DNA of 64,000 nucleotides from Anticarsia gemmatalis (GCF_050436995.1 NC_134749.1:13658001-13722000), one strand, 5' to 3'; shown: positions 1 to 11,815, numbered from the stretch's first letter. Numbers and translations: made by a program. The notes: generated by a model from the sequence alone, not told the origin.

Positions 1-135
1 GTTGGAGTTCGCTTCCTGTCTCACCGTATGCAGCTGGATACCAGTATCTTACATAGAACGACTGGACAACCCAGTTATCTGGGTTACAACACGATACCCT
101 CCAGTAAGACTGATTGTAAGGTATGCAAGCTTCTA
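1..135 (+). repeat. Fragment of interspersed repeat family A (GGAGTCGGCTTCC type)
   Basis: The window opens inside a copy of a repeat seen six times here. It shares the words TTGGAGT, GCTTCC, GATGCAGCTG, ACCCAGTTA, ACACGATACCC and AAGACTG in the same order as the fuller copy at 6812-7160. The 3' half is missing. No coding capacity was seen. The class is unknown. Confidence 0.75.
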
Positions 136-599
136 TGAAAACTATGAATTATTACGTAATCAAAATGCGGTATAAAACTGTTATAAAACAAACAGAAACA
201 ATTTGTGCTTTCAATTGAATAATAATTAACAGAGACATCATTTTGATCGTATTAACGGACGCAATTTAAATAATATCATCAAGAGGATTTAGTTAATTCA
301 GTTATGGCATCAACAGTAATTACTGGGGCGTACGAATAAAACAGCTTTTGCTGATGAAACTGATTATAATGATAATATTATCGATTCAAAGCTATCGCGA
401 CTTTTAGACAATATTTTACCTTGTTTTTTTTACTCGATTCATGTTTAAATGTTTACGGTACGTTATTTGTTACTTGACATTTCGGCCGAGCCACACCAGT
501 CGTGGTCTCGGGCTAACTAATAGAGGTAACAGGGGTATTTCTAGGTATTTTTTTACAATCTAATAAAATCTTTAGGAAGGAAAATAATAAATCTTCTAG
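136..599. other. AT-rich DNA, no gene recognised
   Basis: There is no convincing open frame. A short GC-richer stretch around 484-520 (GAGCCACACCAGTCGTGGTC) has the look of an old repeat fragment but was not matched to anything else in the window. Confidence 0.4.
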
Positions 600-765
600 G
601 ATGCGATTACCCTAAACCAGAAGACTGCAGGCTGCTTCCGATGGGATAGTTTTGTTATGCACCTCAACGTCTAGAGTAGCAAAGGAAGGGGTGACACAAA
701 AGATCAGAAATGGTTGAAATGTCAGCCAGGCATCAACTGGCACCCCTAAGATAAGATAAGATAAG
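600..765 (+). repeat. Probable non-LTR retroelement 3' end with (ATAAG)n tail
   Basis: A moderately GC-rich, non-coding stretch ends abruptly in four tandem ATAAG units (about 746-765). A short simple-repeat tail of this kind is the usual 3' signature of some insect LINEs. There is no ORF or second copy in the window, so the class is inferred from the tail alone. Confidence 0.4.
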
Positions 766-1556
766 ACCCAAAAACTTTAGGCAAAGTAAATAGTAGAGTA
801 TGTTTGTTACTTTTACATGCCAAAAGTATTTTTGACGAAAATTGGCAGCCTGGAATAACATAGTATGTTCTATAACTTCAGTAATCGTTTCAGGCAAACG
901 AAGTCATGTACGTAAGGGTTATGTAGGTAACAAACTCTCCTACACAAATCGCTCCTTGAATACAAAAGGGCCACAAATCGAAAACTATAAATTTTACAGG
1001 AGAGCCAAAACAAATTTTTGAAACTGTTTTTTTATAATATTTTATATATTTATTAATTAAATATAAGATGTTAATATATCATTAGATGCGTATTTTTTAG
1101 CTCTATCTATCTACAATATAAACTTTGTAATAGCTGTTACCTATTAAGAAAAAAACGCATATAAGTCCGTTTTGCATTCAAAATTGGAACCAATATCATG
1201 AAAAATATGTCAAAAATTAAACACAGTTTTGCAAATAAAAATGGTTTAGTGTACATTTTTTGGTAAAAAACCGTATCAAAAAGTTAAATCTTATTAGTAA
1301 ATAAAACCATAAGTGAATAGACACCAGGAAAACATTGTAATAAACAATCTTAATTAAAAAATCTTTACTTATTATTAAGTAAGTAATACAATAGAGATCA
1401 ACTTTGTGCGTAACTTTCATTATTTAGTCAAATTAAACATCAATCATCATCATCAATCAATGGGTAACGTGACGGGTAGACTGAGTGAAGCAGGAGTATT
1501 AAAGAAATAAGATAATAGAAAAGTTTTATGAGTTTAATAAACCTTTATATTTAGTA

Positions 1557-2543
1557 TTCTTGGATTATTCCAAAGCTTTTGGCAGCATCAGTCATTCCGC
1601 CATAGAATCATCACTCCATAACTAAGACCTTCTTAAAGATACTATGAAGAATCGAAGCTACATACATCAAACTCATCAAAGCAATATACAACAATCTCTC
1701 TAAATCCAAAGAAGCGTGAAACAGGGAGACCCGCTATCTCCAAAATTACTTACCAGCACCCTCGAAAATTTTTCAGGAGCCTGGCGGCAATCGAAAGGCA
1801 TTGTTGTAAGTGGCAAACAGTTAACAAACCTTCGTTTTGCAGACGACATTGTCCTCTTCTCTTCCTTTGCATTGGAACTCGAATCAATGCCCAAAGATCT
1901 GAGCACGGCAAGCCTTCAGATTGGACTAAGTAAGAACCGTACAAAAACCCAGGTTATGACCAACAACACAAAACGTAGGGTCGGGGTAGGCTGACACGTC
2001 ATACACTATGTCGACGAATACACTTACTTGAGCCAGATAACCTCTTTTAACAACCGACGGGACAAAGAGTTGGACAAACGTGTCACAAGTGCCTGGAAGA
2101 GCTCCTGGTCCATGAAAGAGCTTATGAAAGGTAACCTTCCACTGTCACTAAAGCGGAAGCTCGTCGAAATGTTTATACTACCCGTCCTAACCTACGGTGC
2201 CCAAACATGGTCCCTTACGGAAAACCAAAAGTAGAAACCGAAGGTTTGCCAGAGAGAAATGGAGCGTTGTATATCAGATGTAAGAAGAACAGATCACGTC
2301 TAAAATTCTATACTGCGCTCCCAAACTCGCATAGCCGATTTAGGGAAGAAGACCGCCAGGTTGAAATGGAACTGGGCCCGCCACATTATCCGCATGCATC
2401 CGGAAAGGTGGGCCCGCATATCTACCAACTGGATGCCAGAGGATAGTCATCGCAGACGCGGGAGATCTAAACGGAGATGGCGGGATGACCTAGACGCATT
2501 TGAAAAGGACTAGTCGGATCTTGCCGCTAAAAGGGCGATTTGA
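1557..2543 (+). pseudogene. Dead reverse transcriptase of an RTE-clade LINE (fragment)
   Basis: The translation shows the LINE reverse-transcriptase blocks in order: FLDYSKAF (motif A, first Asp kept but the usual second Asp replaced by Gly), VKQGDPLSPKL, LRFADDIVLF (the catalytic FADD box), then LPLSLKRKLVEMFILPVLTYGAQTWSL, WNWARHIIRMHPERW, and RRRGRSKRRWRDDLDAF. The LTYGAQTW and GRSKRRWRDDL signatures are characteristic of RTE-type elements common in moths. It is clearly inactive. In-frame stops occur at 1992 (TGA), 2232 (TAG) and about 2310 (TAA), with another near 2510. There is a frameshift plus small deletion between motif A and the KQGDP block near 1650-1716. The endonuclease domain is absent. 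It lies within the 950-3201 transposon. Confidence 0.9.
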
Positions 2544-2628
2544 AAGGGAAGGGTCCCCCCTTGCCTTTCCCTGCATCAAAATGTTAAATTTTATTTCGAA
2601 AATTTTAACGAAAACTAAAATTATTATC

Positions 2629-2905
2629 ATGCCAAACGGTCATATTTATGGCCTTCCCATTGTAGCATGCTAAAAATAATTATTTATTCCACAATAGTTT
2701 ATTGCAAAAAGGACGTATTTCAAAATATGCTACTGTTATATTACAAAATATAATAACAAATACTAGTGTTTGAATGCAAAACGGTCGTTTTCAGAAATAT
2801 GGCATTTTTGTATTACAAAATATGGTAACAAATACTATAATTAGAATGCAAAAAGGACGTTTTCCAAAATATGGCAGTTTTGTATTGTGAAATATAATCA
2901 CATGA
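2629..2905 (+). repeat. Degenerate tandem array, 72-bp period, about four units
   Basis: The word TGCAAAAnGGnCG recurs with its G at 2704, 2776 and 2848 (spacing exactly 72), with a more diverged unit 73 bp earlier at 2631. Each unit continues with an AAATATGGC-like and TATTACAAAATAT word. It lies in the right arm of the 950-3201 element. Such subterminal arrays are often transposase-binding sites. Confidence 0.8.
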
Positions 2906-3451
2906 ACTTGAAATTTTGCACCCAACACCGACGTATTTTGGATTGTGGCACTTTTTCACGCAACTGACGAGCATTTGCGTTGAATCTCCGGGCGCAACTC
3001 ACAAAATGGCTGTTTTGCACTGACATTACCTGTCAAAGTGAGCTAATGCAAAAAGGGCAGTAAGTCAGTGCAGCCATAAAATAAGCAAAAATGATGGGGG
3101 TTTTTTTTTTACTATAAAATATAGTCGGTTCAGGTGTCATTTTTGCAATAAAACGATTTTCATTTTTTTTTGAGTTGTGGCCCTTTTGCATTGAAGGAGC
3201 GAAATGTAACATTACAAGAAAGCAAGTTCACCTTGTTTTCTTAAAGAGATTTTGAAACATGGATGGGTATCTTAGAAGCCAGATGTCGGACATAATCGCG
3301 ATAAAGTTGCTCCTTCACCGCAATTTGAATAACAAAACGTTGGAACTCAGCCATTAAGTTGTAAAGAAAGAACCGTATTTGTTTAGGATAACGAAATGTA
3401 TGCGTACTGAATTTTGCTTGATTTTTTAGTAAGCAAAGTTTGTTGTATAGT

Positions 3452-3679
3452 CAGGGTGGCATATTCCGTCTACAGGGAAAAAACTACTACTAAAACTAAC
3501 CTCGTTATAATCGAGTTGCATCGTTTGTAGAATTTTCGGTAAAACAGCTGACTTACTACCTTCTTACCTACCTACCTTCGCCTACTTTTAGCGACAATTT
3601 TACAAACGCTGCATCACGATTATAACAATTATTATTTCAAATAGACGGTTTTACCAAGTGGATGGAATATGTCACTCTG
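3452..3679. mobile_element. MITE with about 100-bp imperfect inverted repeats
   Basis: The left end CAGGGTGGCATATTCCGTCT is matched by the reverse complement of the right end (CAGAGTGACATATTCCATCC). The arms re-align further in at ATAATCG, GCATCGTTTGTAGAATTTTCG versus GCAGCGTTTGTAAAATTGTCG. There is no open frame and the element is about 228 bp long. No clear target duplication was seen. Confidence 0.65.
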
Positions 3680-4077
3680 AGCTTATTACATAAAACAATG
3701 TTTAAAATTTGATAGTGAAAAGATTGGCTTTGGAATATCTCTGCATGCCACTATTATAACGGTATGCTCGTGCAAAGTGCATGCTTTACAAGGCATTTGC
3801 TATGCGCCGTATGCCTCGAAATTATCAATGAACACCTTCTGAAGAATGGTTAAAATTTGTCACTATTGCTACTTTAAATACCGGGCGCTACAGGAAAATA
3901 AGGTTTAATGACAATTCCGACTTGAGTGCATCAGTATATTTAGTATCCAATTACCGCCTAATGCTCCTTGGCTTCGAGTAGGTAGGAACGTAGGCAACTT
4001 AAAATTGGAAAACCTATGAGTCACGTAAATACAAAAACCTCTAAATCGTGTACCTAGTTAAAAGATAAATAAACTAA

Positions 4078-4266
4078 TCTTCCTAATATTATAAATGCGA
4101 ATGTTTGTTATTAAAGATGGCTGTATGTTTGTTAATCTTCCACGCAAAAATTACTCAGTAGATTCAAATGAAATTGGTACACAGATAGTATATAGCTTTG
4201 AATAACGCATGGAACATTTTTTTTCCCGGGAAATGTTTTCACGCGAACGAGATCAGCAGAAGCTAG
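4078..4266 (+). mobile_element. Helitron-like element, degraded
   Basis: It begins TCTTCCTAATATTATAAATG, the usual start of short lepidopteran Helitrons (TC..ACTAATATTATAAA), after an A. It reaches a CTAG at 4263-4266. The middle includes the familiar TTCCCGGGAAA word. The base after CTAG is C rather than the expected T, so the 3' boundary is less certain. Confidence 0.55.
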
Positions 4267-5329
4267 CATTACACACGATCTTAATATTATTGCACAAAAA
4301 AATCTGGTATCATAATATTTTATTACTTGCTTTTACCAATATGTAGGCATTGTAGGCACAGACAAAGAACTACACAACAATATTTATTTGAGTAATAACA
4401 TTTTGTACACACTGTATCATGCCCCGATATTAGATTTTCAACCTAATTTTTGATGGATGAGTCGCAAAAGTCTGGTTGTGTATTAAAAACGTGAATAATA
4501 GACGTCGTATAATGTTTAGACTAACTTTTTGAGACTGTCGTGAAATAAAAAATTATGCGGACAAATGTAAACTTGACGGGAAAGGTATATAATACATACC
4601 TACATACAGATATATAGGTATGTATTAGCGATGGCCAATAAAAATATGGAAGCATTATTTAGATATTAAATGTTATTATTGTACAGGATGATTTGGTTAA
4701 CCATCACATTGCCATTTGATATGTTTTCCATCTGCAGGGTGACACTCAAATATAAAAATTGAGAAAGTAAAATAAGTGAACTAATACCCCTAAAATATTA
4801 CAAGACTTACTACTACTATTATATGACTAGAATACCGGCTACCCATCAATTGGATAACTGTGCTAAAGATTACTGACCTTCTACTGACCTTCTAGTTACA
4901 ACTTGTGTACCTTGGTAATTAAGAACTTTATTTTTATTTAATGCAAACTATAGCAAAAGTCACCTTAGTATTTTTCTTAGTACATAACGTGTTATATATC
5001 GTATCGAATTAAATACAGTAAGCTACGAAAAGGAAACAATGTGGTAACAATGCTGACCCTATATCAATGTCAAACTAATGGGTTTTTGTACCCGGATATG
5101 CGCCAAGTATACTCACCTATACTTGTGGATAGGACACAATAGATGTTTTTTTTTGTTGAGAGATGCACTTAAACTTATAGGTATTAAGAGATATTCTCTT
5201 GACTTTTTATGGCAAAAAAAATAATACGATAAAGTAGAAGAGATTTGCCAGAATTGGTAGCAGTTCTTTGTTATAAGTGACATCATTCTAGCTTGTAATA
5301 ATGTCTTCATGTGGCTATTTGGTCTGTTT
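4267..5329. other. AT-rich DNA, nothing recognised
   Basis: I see no open frame with coding character and no repeat boundary I can support. A short CATACCTACATACAGATATATAGG-like low-complexity patch lies near 4595-4625. Confidence 0.4.
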
Positions 5330-5540
5330 AGTTGGTTTACGTCGCCACGCCGATACCACTGCGTTGGGAGGTTGTGGGTTCGATTCCCACACGGAACAAT
5401 TATTTGTGCGATCCACAAAAAATTGTTTCGGGTCTGGTTGTACTTTGTGCCCGTTGTTTGTATGTTTGTAAAAGTCCCCGCGACATAAGAGCAATTCTTA
5501 GTGCGTCAGTTGTGTCTTTTAAACAAAAAAACAAAAAAAA
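5330..5540 (+). repeat. tRNA-derived SINE, family S1, 5'-truncated copy
   Basis: It contains GTCGCCACGCCG, then a B-box-like GGTTCGATTCCCAC, then the shared body (AATTATTTGTGCGATCCACAA, TTTCGGGTCTGGTTGTACTT, TTTGTATGTTTGTAAAAGTC, GAGCAATTCTTAGTGCG) and an A-rich tail (AAACAAAAAAACAAAAAAAA). The A-box end is missing. Short open frames over it on both strands are fortuitous. Confidence 0.85.
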
Positions 5541-5604
5541 ACAATTACGCTCTCATAAACAAAGATGAATATAAGCTTATTTAAACACCAAGATACTCGT
5601 ATCA

Positions 5605-5770
5605 ACTGAAGCCGGCACCGACTTTTTACGTACCCTCCCAAGCACGGAGACGCCCAGCTCAAATACCATTATGCGGTCACCCATCTATGGAATGACCGCG
5701 GCAAGGGCCGCTTAACCCACAGATTGTTTACCGACAAGTGAGCGCAACTGGCTATAGGCGGGGCGGAGGC
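5605..5770 (+). repeat. Interspersed repeat family A, 3' fragment
   Basis: It carries GCCGGCACCGAC, CAAGCACGGAG, GGTCACCCATC, GGCAAGGGCCGCTTAACC, matching in order the second half of the copy at 6812-7160. Confidence 0.65.
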
Positions 5771-6811
5771 AGACTAATTACGCCGAACGAGATCATTATG
5801 TCTTAAATTACCTCAACACATATATTATTCTCCTTATTACCATTGAAATGGCTACTATTAATAACTATCCTATGTCTTCCCTTAATAAGAACCGCGATTT
5901 TCTTAGATATTTATAAACCTCGTCTCATTACTTAAAGGTCAAACCTTCGTACAAAGATGTACATTATTAATATTAATTAAGGCTGTATGGAAATTTCCTT
6001 TCAAATTTTGATAAATAACTTGGTCAGACAAACCGATATTTGGTTTTGAGGTGGGTGTCATGTTTTCAAGATACTTGGTCATAATCAGAAATTATTATGT
6101 CAACTTGAGACTGATAAATAACTAAACGATAATCAAACGACTATAAATATTCAATATTCTGGTTTAACAAACATAATAACCACATAAAAATAAGTTCTTT
6201 CGTTCCAGCGGACTCATCACGTATCTTAATTGACAACAAGTGTACATTTAATTGATACTAGTATGCAATACCTCTATATTCCTTGTTTGAAGTAACGTGT
6301 AAATCATAAGGAGGAAAACAATGTACACTATAGTGGCTTTCAAATAGTTGTCAACTGAGATACGTGAGCTACAATACTACAGACAAACTTGTTAAATTAA
6401 CGAATATCCCTTTTTTGTGTTAAATATGCCTATCGCGTGAATTTCCGAGTAACAATACCCAGGCTAGATTTTTCCTGAAATCAAAACAAAGCCTGAATGC
6501 AAGGCTAATCCGCAGAGCCATACGTTCTTTTTATTTTTCAATATTGCACCTTTTCGCGAACCAATCTGTAAATCTGTAGAATTCTATCACAGTATTCTGG
6601 TTTAGCTACATCCCCTCTCTAAATCCACTTTTTCAATTTTCTGATGGATTCATATCAAATAACGGTACTATAGTCTAACAACTTGGTAGCGAACCTTGGG
6701 ATGCAATATTTATATAGATTACTAGACGACTTGCGGCTTCAGAAGCAGCAGAATTTTATTTGCAATTTTTTTATTTATATAATATATACATATATATATA
6801 AGCTTAGCCTT
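5771..6811. other. AT-rich DNA, nothing recognised
   Basis: No gene or element with definable ends was found. An ATATATACATATATATATA low-complexity run sits at about 6780-6800. Confidence 0.4.
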
Positions 6812-7160
6812 TTTTCCAACCTATGTTGGAGTCGGCTTCCAGTCTCACCGGATGCAGCTGAATACCAGTGTTTTTACATGGAGCGACTGCCTATCTGACC
6901 TCCAAACCCAGTTACCTGGGGTTTGACACGATACCCTTCGGTAAGACTGGTTGTCAGACTTTCAAGCTTCTGACTACTGTTAACGACTGTCAAAGATCTT
7001 CGAAAATGACAGCCGGGACCCACAATTTAACGTGCCTTCCGAAACACGGAGGAACTCGATATGTATAAGATGGTCACCCATCCACAAATCAACCTCGGCA
7101 AGCGTTGCTTAACCTCAGAGATCGATCCGTGCGGCTGTTGTTAACTAAGCCACGAGCTTT
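6812..7160 (+). repeat. Interspersed repeat family A, longest copy
   Basis: This copy is colinear with those at 1-135, 5605-5770, 34275-34640 (-), 43072-43390 and 55430-55545 (-). Landmarks in order are TATGTTGGAGTCGGCTTCC, CCGGATGCAGCTGAATACC, GGAGCGACTGCCTATCTGACC, AAGACTGGTTGTCAGACTTTC, CAGCCGGGACCCACAATTTA, CCGAAACACGGAGG, GGTCACCCATCCAC, TGTTGTTAACTAAGCCACGAG. There is no long open frame. I recognise it as a common moth repeat but cannot name its class. Confidence 0.75.
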
Positions 7161-7884
7161 TTTATTTATTTCGTCTAAAAAAACGTTTTCCGTTTCTTAT
7201 AAACTATTTTCCCAGAAAAAGGAGTCGAATAGTTGGGTTCTTGAGTTTTGTGCTTAGCATTTCATTTGCCGACTCATTTTTGTATATTAGAAGATTAATA
7301 ATTAATTAATTAATTCGGATCACTGATGTTCTAAATTCTGAATTTTGTATATCTCCAACAGTTGCAAACCTTGGATGCAAGGTTCTCTAATAAGTTGTTG
7401 AACTATACCTACAAAAACGAATTTGTAAGGAAAAAATATGGTATATTATAAATCATATGATCTAATAAGTTCAATAAAATATTGAGGAAAACGAAACCAC
7501 GCGGTGCAATTTATGTGGATACTACGTCTTAGCTGATTTATGAAGTTGAATAATATTCGTATATAAGTGGAATAATTCATCGTGGGTGTCGGAATAACAG
7601 TCCGAGTCAATGGTTTATTTCTTTGAAATATTAGTGCCAGAAATCATTTTTGTTTTGTAGATGACAATGACATTTGATGTAGATGGCTGTTGTTAAAAAT
7701 GTCTTGAGTATCTGCCTACTCCTATGGGAAGAAAGCTGGATTTTAAGTATGTATGTATGTAATTACTGAAAAAATTGTTGGTTTTATACATTCCTTACTT
7801 TTAGTTAACGATTTTATAAGTTTTATGCAAATTACATAGTATATAACAGACTAGGTAAGGTTGTGTGAAAGTATTACATTGGCA
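7161..7884. other. AT-rich DNA, nothing recognised
   Basis: Only simple patches were seen (TTAATTAATTAATT near 7300, GTATGTATGTATGTA near 7747). Confidence 0.4.
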
Positions 7885-8098
7885 TGGCGTGCAGTGGCGC
7901 AATGGTTTAGGTTGCCACGCCGGCGCCGCTACCATTGCGTCGGGAGGTTTGATTTCCACACGCAGCAGTTATTTGTACGACCCACAAATAAATGTTTCGA
8001 GTCTGGTTGTACTTTGTGTCCGTTGTTTGTATGTTTGTAAAAGTCCCCGCGATACAAGAGCCATTCCTAGTACGGGATTGACTTTTAAAAAGAAAACA
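7885..8098 (+). repeat. tRNA-derived SINE, family S1, near-complete copy
   Basis: An A-box-like TGGCGCAATGGTTTAGG is followed by GCCACGCCGGCGCCGCTACC, a decayed B box, and the S1 body (ACAAATAAATGTTTCGAGTCTGG, TGTATGTTTGTAAAAGTCCC, TAGTACGGGATTGACTTTT) with an A-rich end (AAAAAGAAAACAAAA). A 90-residue open frame here is a product of the SINE. Confidence 0.85.
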
Positions 8099-8463
8099 AA
8101 ATTGCGCGTCAGAAATACTGATATTCGAAAAACCTGACTAGACCAATTTCATAATCGCTTCAGCCGTTACCGGTTAAATGTTGCCAATAGGCCAACTGGC
8201 AAATAATACGAGTTATATGGATTTTATCAATTAAGTGCTTTAATACAAGTCCTTGTGGTAAGTAATCCATATAGAACATTATTTTCGAAAATTCCGATCC
8301 AACTCAATGCTTTTGAAGTTACAATTGAATCCCTTTACTCTGATCTCATAGGGTTGTTACGACAGATCCGTGTAGCTATGACAACGGTATACACTCAAGA
8401 ACGACATGGTTCTAACAAAGCGGATCAAGCAGATGATGACAACTGATTGATTTGAAACTGTAG

Positions 8464-8746
8464 CTCGATTCTCTACCACTATCGACTACCGACAACCGGC
8501 TAGCTATCGAAATTTGACATTTAGAATGTACTGCCAAAATTTTGTATGAAAATCTGATCAGCGCCTCTGACGGGTGTCGTAGGAAACACTTTGGCAGTAC
8601 ATTCTAAATGTCAAACGTCGATAGCTAGCCGGTTGTCGGTAGTCGATAGTGGTAGAGAATCGAGGTACAGATTTTCATACAAAATTTCTCGATGACAGTT
8701 CGGTTGTCGGTAATCGATAGTAGTAGAGAATCGAGCTACTGTACAC
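8464..8746. mobile_element. Foldback MITE, family F1
   Basis: Arms at 8464-8537 and 8590-8664 are nearly perfect inverted copies. They start CTCGATTCTCTACC and end TTTGGCAG inwards, around a 52-bp centre. A second, partial arm (ACAGTTCGGTTGTCGGTAATCGATAG, ending at GAATCGAGCTA) extends to 8746, giving three related arm copies in a row. Related fragments lie at 32278-32448 and 47357-47425. There is no coding capacity. Confidence 0.85.
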
Positions 8747-10819
8747 AGAGTTTACTGGATACAATATTAGTTCAGTTTTATGGCTTTAGTAAGTAGTACA
8801 TATAAACATGAATTCATGCAAACATGCACAAATAAAAATCAAGCCTTATTCCCTCAGGCAAAAACCACCACTTGGTACGATCCTTGCATACTTCCTTTGC
8901 TTCATTTACATCCATACGTATTGTCATACAGAATCGTAAGTGGTATTTTTAATTAGATTTCCCTGCAGGTGGCGTGACAGGAATAACTATCTATAAGATT
9001 AGTCGTGATAAACGCCCATGTACTAAAACAATCCGATACGTGAGGTTTCGTTTCGTACACTGCCTTGCAATTTCACACATCTTTGGTGAAAATGCAGCCT
9101 TAAACTGGATCATTATCTTGGGAGCTCGAAATAATGTTTTTCTTTAATTTCCTCAATAATTGGTCTTTGTCAATATTCGTGTTCAAAAAGCGTGTTTATA
9201 TGTAAGTAAACTCAGAACTATTATATTTTAACCTTCATTAAACACTAAAATGGTTTCTCAAATTACCCAATCAGTGTAAAAGCTCAGAAAATATTCCTTT
9301 GTGATGTCATTTTCCGATAACTAATAATTCTGAGAATTGATGGAGAATGTTCCTTCATCATTATCGTGATAGGATTGAAATTATGCTACGATTTATCAAT
9401 ATCGACAGTTCACGGTTCAATGGCTTCTACCAAATTGGCTTTAATATTTCGCGTTTACTTATAAATGGGTGTATTTTTTGATGATTTTTGAGTCAAAAAG
9501 TGTGCTCTTTTGGGAATATTAATCTAGTTTTTAGCGATTTCTGAAAAATATAATAGAGTTATTAGTGTGGAAGTTATTGTATTATTTTGTATGTAACTAA
9601 AAAGTTAAGAGGGAAAATTAAACATGCAATATTTTGTACGAAGCTCAGACAAATTTCTATGCCTACAAGTCATTGCTTTCATCCCATATGCTATTATATT
9701 ATGCTAGAAAAACTAAGCATTACTGCGCGCAAATTGAGTTTTTAGAAACAGTTGTCGTGTATCAAGAAAATACATACTGTATTTTTGCCGTCTCTTAATC
9801 ATCATTTTGTGGCTCTGTATGCACAATCAATAATCCTCTTTTTAATCTACCGCACTCGGTTAAAAAACAATAACAATTTACACGTGCCTTCGACACATTT
9901 CTACTACCTACATACATAGATTCCTTCTGTAACCATCCTTCCCGGAAGAAATCGCTTTGAAACAGGATTTACATCACATTTCTACAAACTGAACGATTTA
10001 TTACGTTGTATCAAAATGTTGAGAATAATTGAGGTTGAATTGTTTGTCCTTGTTATGTTCAATCCTTGACTTTTTGACTTTTTAAATTATATTTGGTAGA
10101 TTGTGATGTTGTTAGTGTCGTATAGTCAGCTTAAAAAAAGTTTTAAGTCAGTGAACAAAATTGGGTAGAATAAGTAAGTATTAAGCATTTCAATGAAAAA
10201 AAAAATCGGGCGAATATATTCTGCATGCTTCAGAATATAAAGTTTCTAAAGATAAGTTTCAAATATGGTCAGCCGCTCCTTGAGTTGACTGTACCTAAAT
10301 TTTATTAAGTGTATATTTTAGAAATTTGATCCATGATAGCGAACACTTCGCCCTCTTCAAGGCTGTTCTTGATTATCTTTCGTACATATGGCATTACGTA
10401 GAAAACCCTATGCCTTCCTGCAAATAATAATCTAAAACCAACAAAATATTACCAAAATTTGTTTAACCGTGAACGCGGAAGTAGCGATAAATCTCTTGTA
10501 CATTTTTGGTATTATCAATATAAAAATTTCTTCGAAATCAATATCCACGTGCCAATCGAAATAAATTCTTAGTAAACAGGGCTTGTTTACAAATCCGTGC
10601 TTGAGCAAACGTGACGTTAATTAAGAGAAGTGACAGGCGGAAACATCGGGCCTATGGTGACGTCACACGTAAGCTTTGTAACGACCAAGTGAAATGGAAC
10701 AAAATGTCTTAGTTGTAGGTGATTGAGGTCTTTAGGGTTTTGTTGGCGTGTTGTCGGATGTTTGTGTGATAGCAAATTCGTGTCTATTTAAGAGGTAGTT
10801 GGGAGTCTCGTAAAATTAA
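8747..10819. other. AT-rich DNA, nothing recognised
   Basis: This is about 2 kb with no repeat edge, palindrome or open frame that I can support. Confidence 0.4.
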
Positions 10820-10947
10820 TCTTACCAATATTATAAGTGTATAATTTTGGATGTTTGTATTTGTGGATGGATGTTTGTTACCAGATCATGCCAAAACGAT
10901 TTAACTGATTTTGATATCATATGGAACAAAGATAGTTTATAATCTAG
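10820..10947 (+). mobile_element. Helitron-like element, short and degraded
   Basis: It starts TCTTACCAATATTATAAGTG after an A, matching the Helitron 5' consensus. It continues with GTTTGTTACCAGATCATGCC and GATTTAACTGATTTTGATATC and reaches a CTAG at 10944-10947. The 3' end is tentative. Confidence 0.5.
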
Positions 10948-11274
10948 ATTAACTTATATGATACTTTTGATATATGAAACTTGTTTATAACATATAGTAT
11001 TCGAAGTTTTATCCAAGCGGCATGTTACATAATTTAAAATGTGGATTCATTCTGCTGTTCTATTTTTGTTTTCATGTAATAAACATAGTAATAAGTCATG
11101 TTACCCTATCTGGGCAATATCGTAGATATGAATCTGGGATTTCATTAAAAGCAAAAACACCGCGTAGATAACGCAGCCGCACAGCCAGTGTCAATAGAAT
11201 TTCATTATACACTATCATGTTGGAATTCAGTTGTGTATCAGATTTTTTATTCTTTTTTTTAAATTACATATATC

Positions 11275-11380
11275 ATTCTGTCCCACAGCAGGGCAAGGGT
11301 CTCCTCCCAAACGATGGGGAGGGGTTAGGCATTGAGTCCAATAATTTAAGATCCGACCGTTTTATTAATCAAGCCCGCAT
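11275..11380 (-). repeat. tRNA-derived SINE, family S2, 3' fragment
   Basis: The top strand reads TTCTGTCCCACAGCAGGGCAAGGGTCTCCTCCCAAACG, GGAGGGGTTAGGC, TTGAGTCCA. This is the reverse complement of the 3' half of the S2 copy at 42003-42305. Confidence 0.8.
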
Positions 11381-11659
11381 AATATTATGATAATTATTAA
11401 AATCATATTCTCAATATAGTCCTTTGAATAACTTGAACGAACTTCAAAACACAACTACTTGACTGTTCGTTGTCGACCTCAACTCCTTACAGTGAGTAGT
11501 TTGACAAGACTTGAGATCAAACAAATGTTCAGTTATACAACCTTTTATATGAAGCCTTCATAGACAGATCCAGTATTTGAAGTTTTGTGAAAGGATGAAG
11601 GAGGCTGTTGTTATGTTTGAAGAACATTAAACATATTAAAAATATATTATAGTAGTAGT

Positions 11660-11702
11660 AATTTAAGATACGGCCTAGTAGTACTAGGCCGTATCTTAAA
11701 TT
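11660..11702. repeat. Perfect 43-bp palindrome
   Basis: The arms at 11660-11680 and 11682-11702 are perfect 21-bp inverted copies around a single G (centre CGGCCTAGTA G TACTAGGCCG). A 158-codon open frame runs over it on the minus strand (11529-12005) but has no coding character. Confidence 0.95.
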
Positions 11703-11815
11703 CGTCCGCATGAAAAAATCCTCAAAAATCTCAATATATCTGTTTAAAATCATGACTGTGAATACGTAATAGGCATTTGTAAATATAACCACACAGTGAT
11801 AATAAAAACATAAGG

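Larger units (their letters stand above)
950..3201. mobile_element. Non-autonomous DNA transposon with terminal inverted repeats and subterminal repeats
   Basis: The left end CGCTCCTTGAATACAAAAGG (950 on) is matched by the reverse complement of the right end TTTTGCATTGAAGGAGCG (to 3201). The match continues through GGCCACAA and differs at few positions over about 30 bp. AAAT flanks both sides (946-949 and 3202-3205), consistent with a 4-bp target duplication. Both arms carry copies of an AATGCAAAACGG word pointing inwards: one near 1160 in the left arm and at least four in the right arm, including a 72-bp-period array at 2629-2905. A degenerate RTE reverse transcriptase (1557-2543) sits inside and is probably a later insertion. 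No transposase frame was found. The superfamily is uncertain; several groups make 4-bp duplications. Confidence 0.7.

Noticed and set aside
1716..2446. Functional retrotransposon gene
   Set aside because: Several in-frame stops, a frameshift and a deletion make it a pseudogene.
5113..5418. 101-codon minus-strand frame containing CGNRTHNLPT
   Set aside because: That peptide is the reverse translation of the SINE B-box region (GGTTCGATTCCC), a common false gene call.
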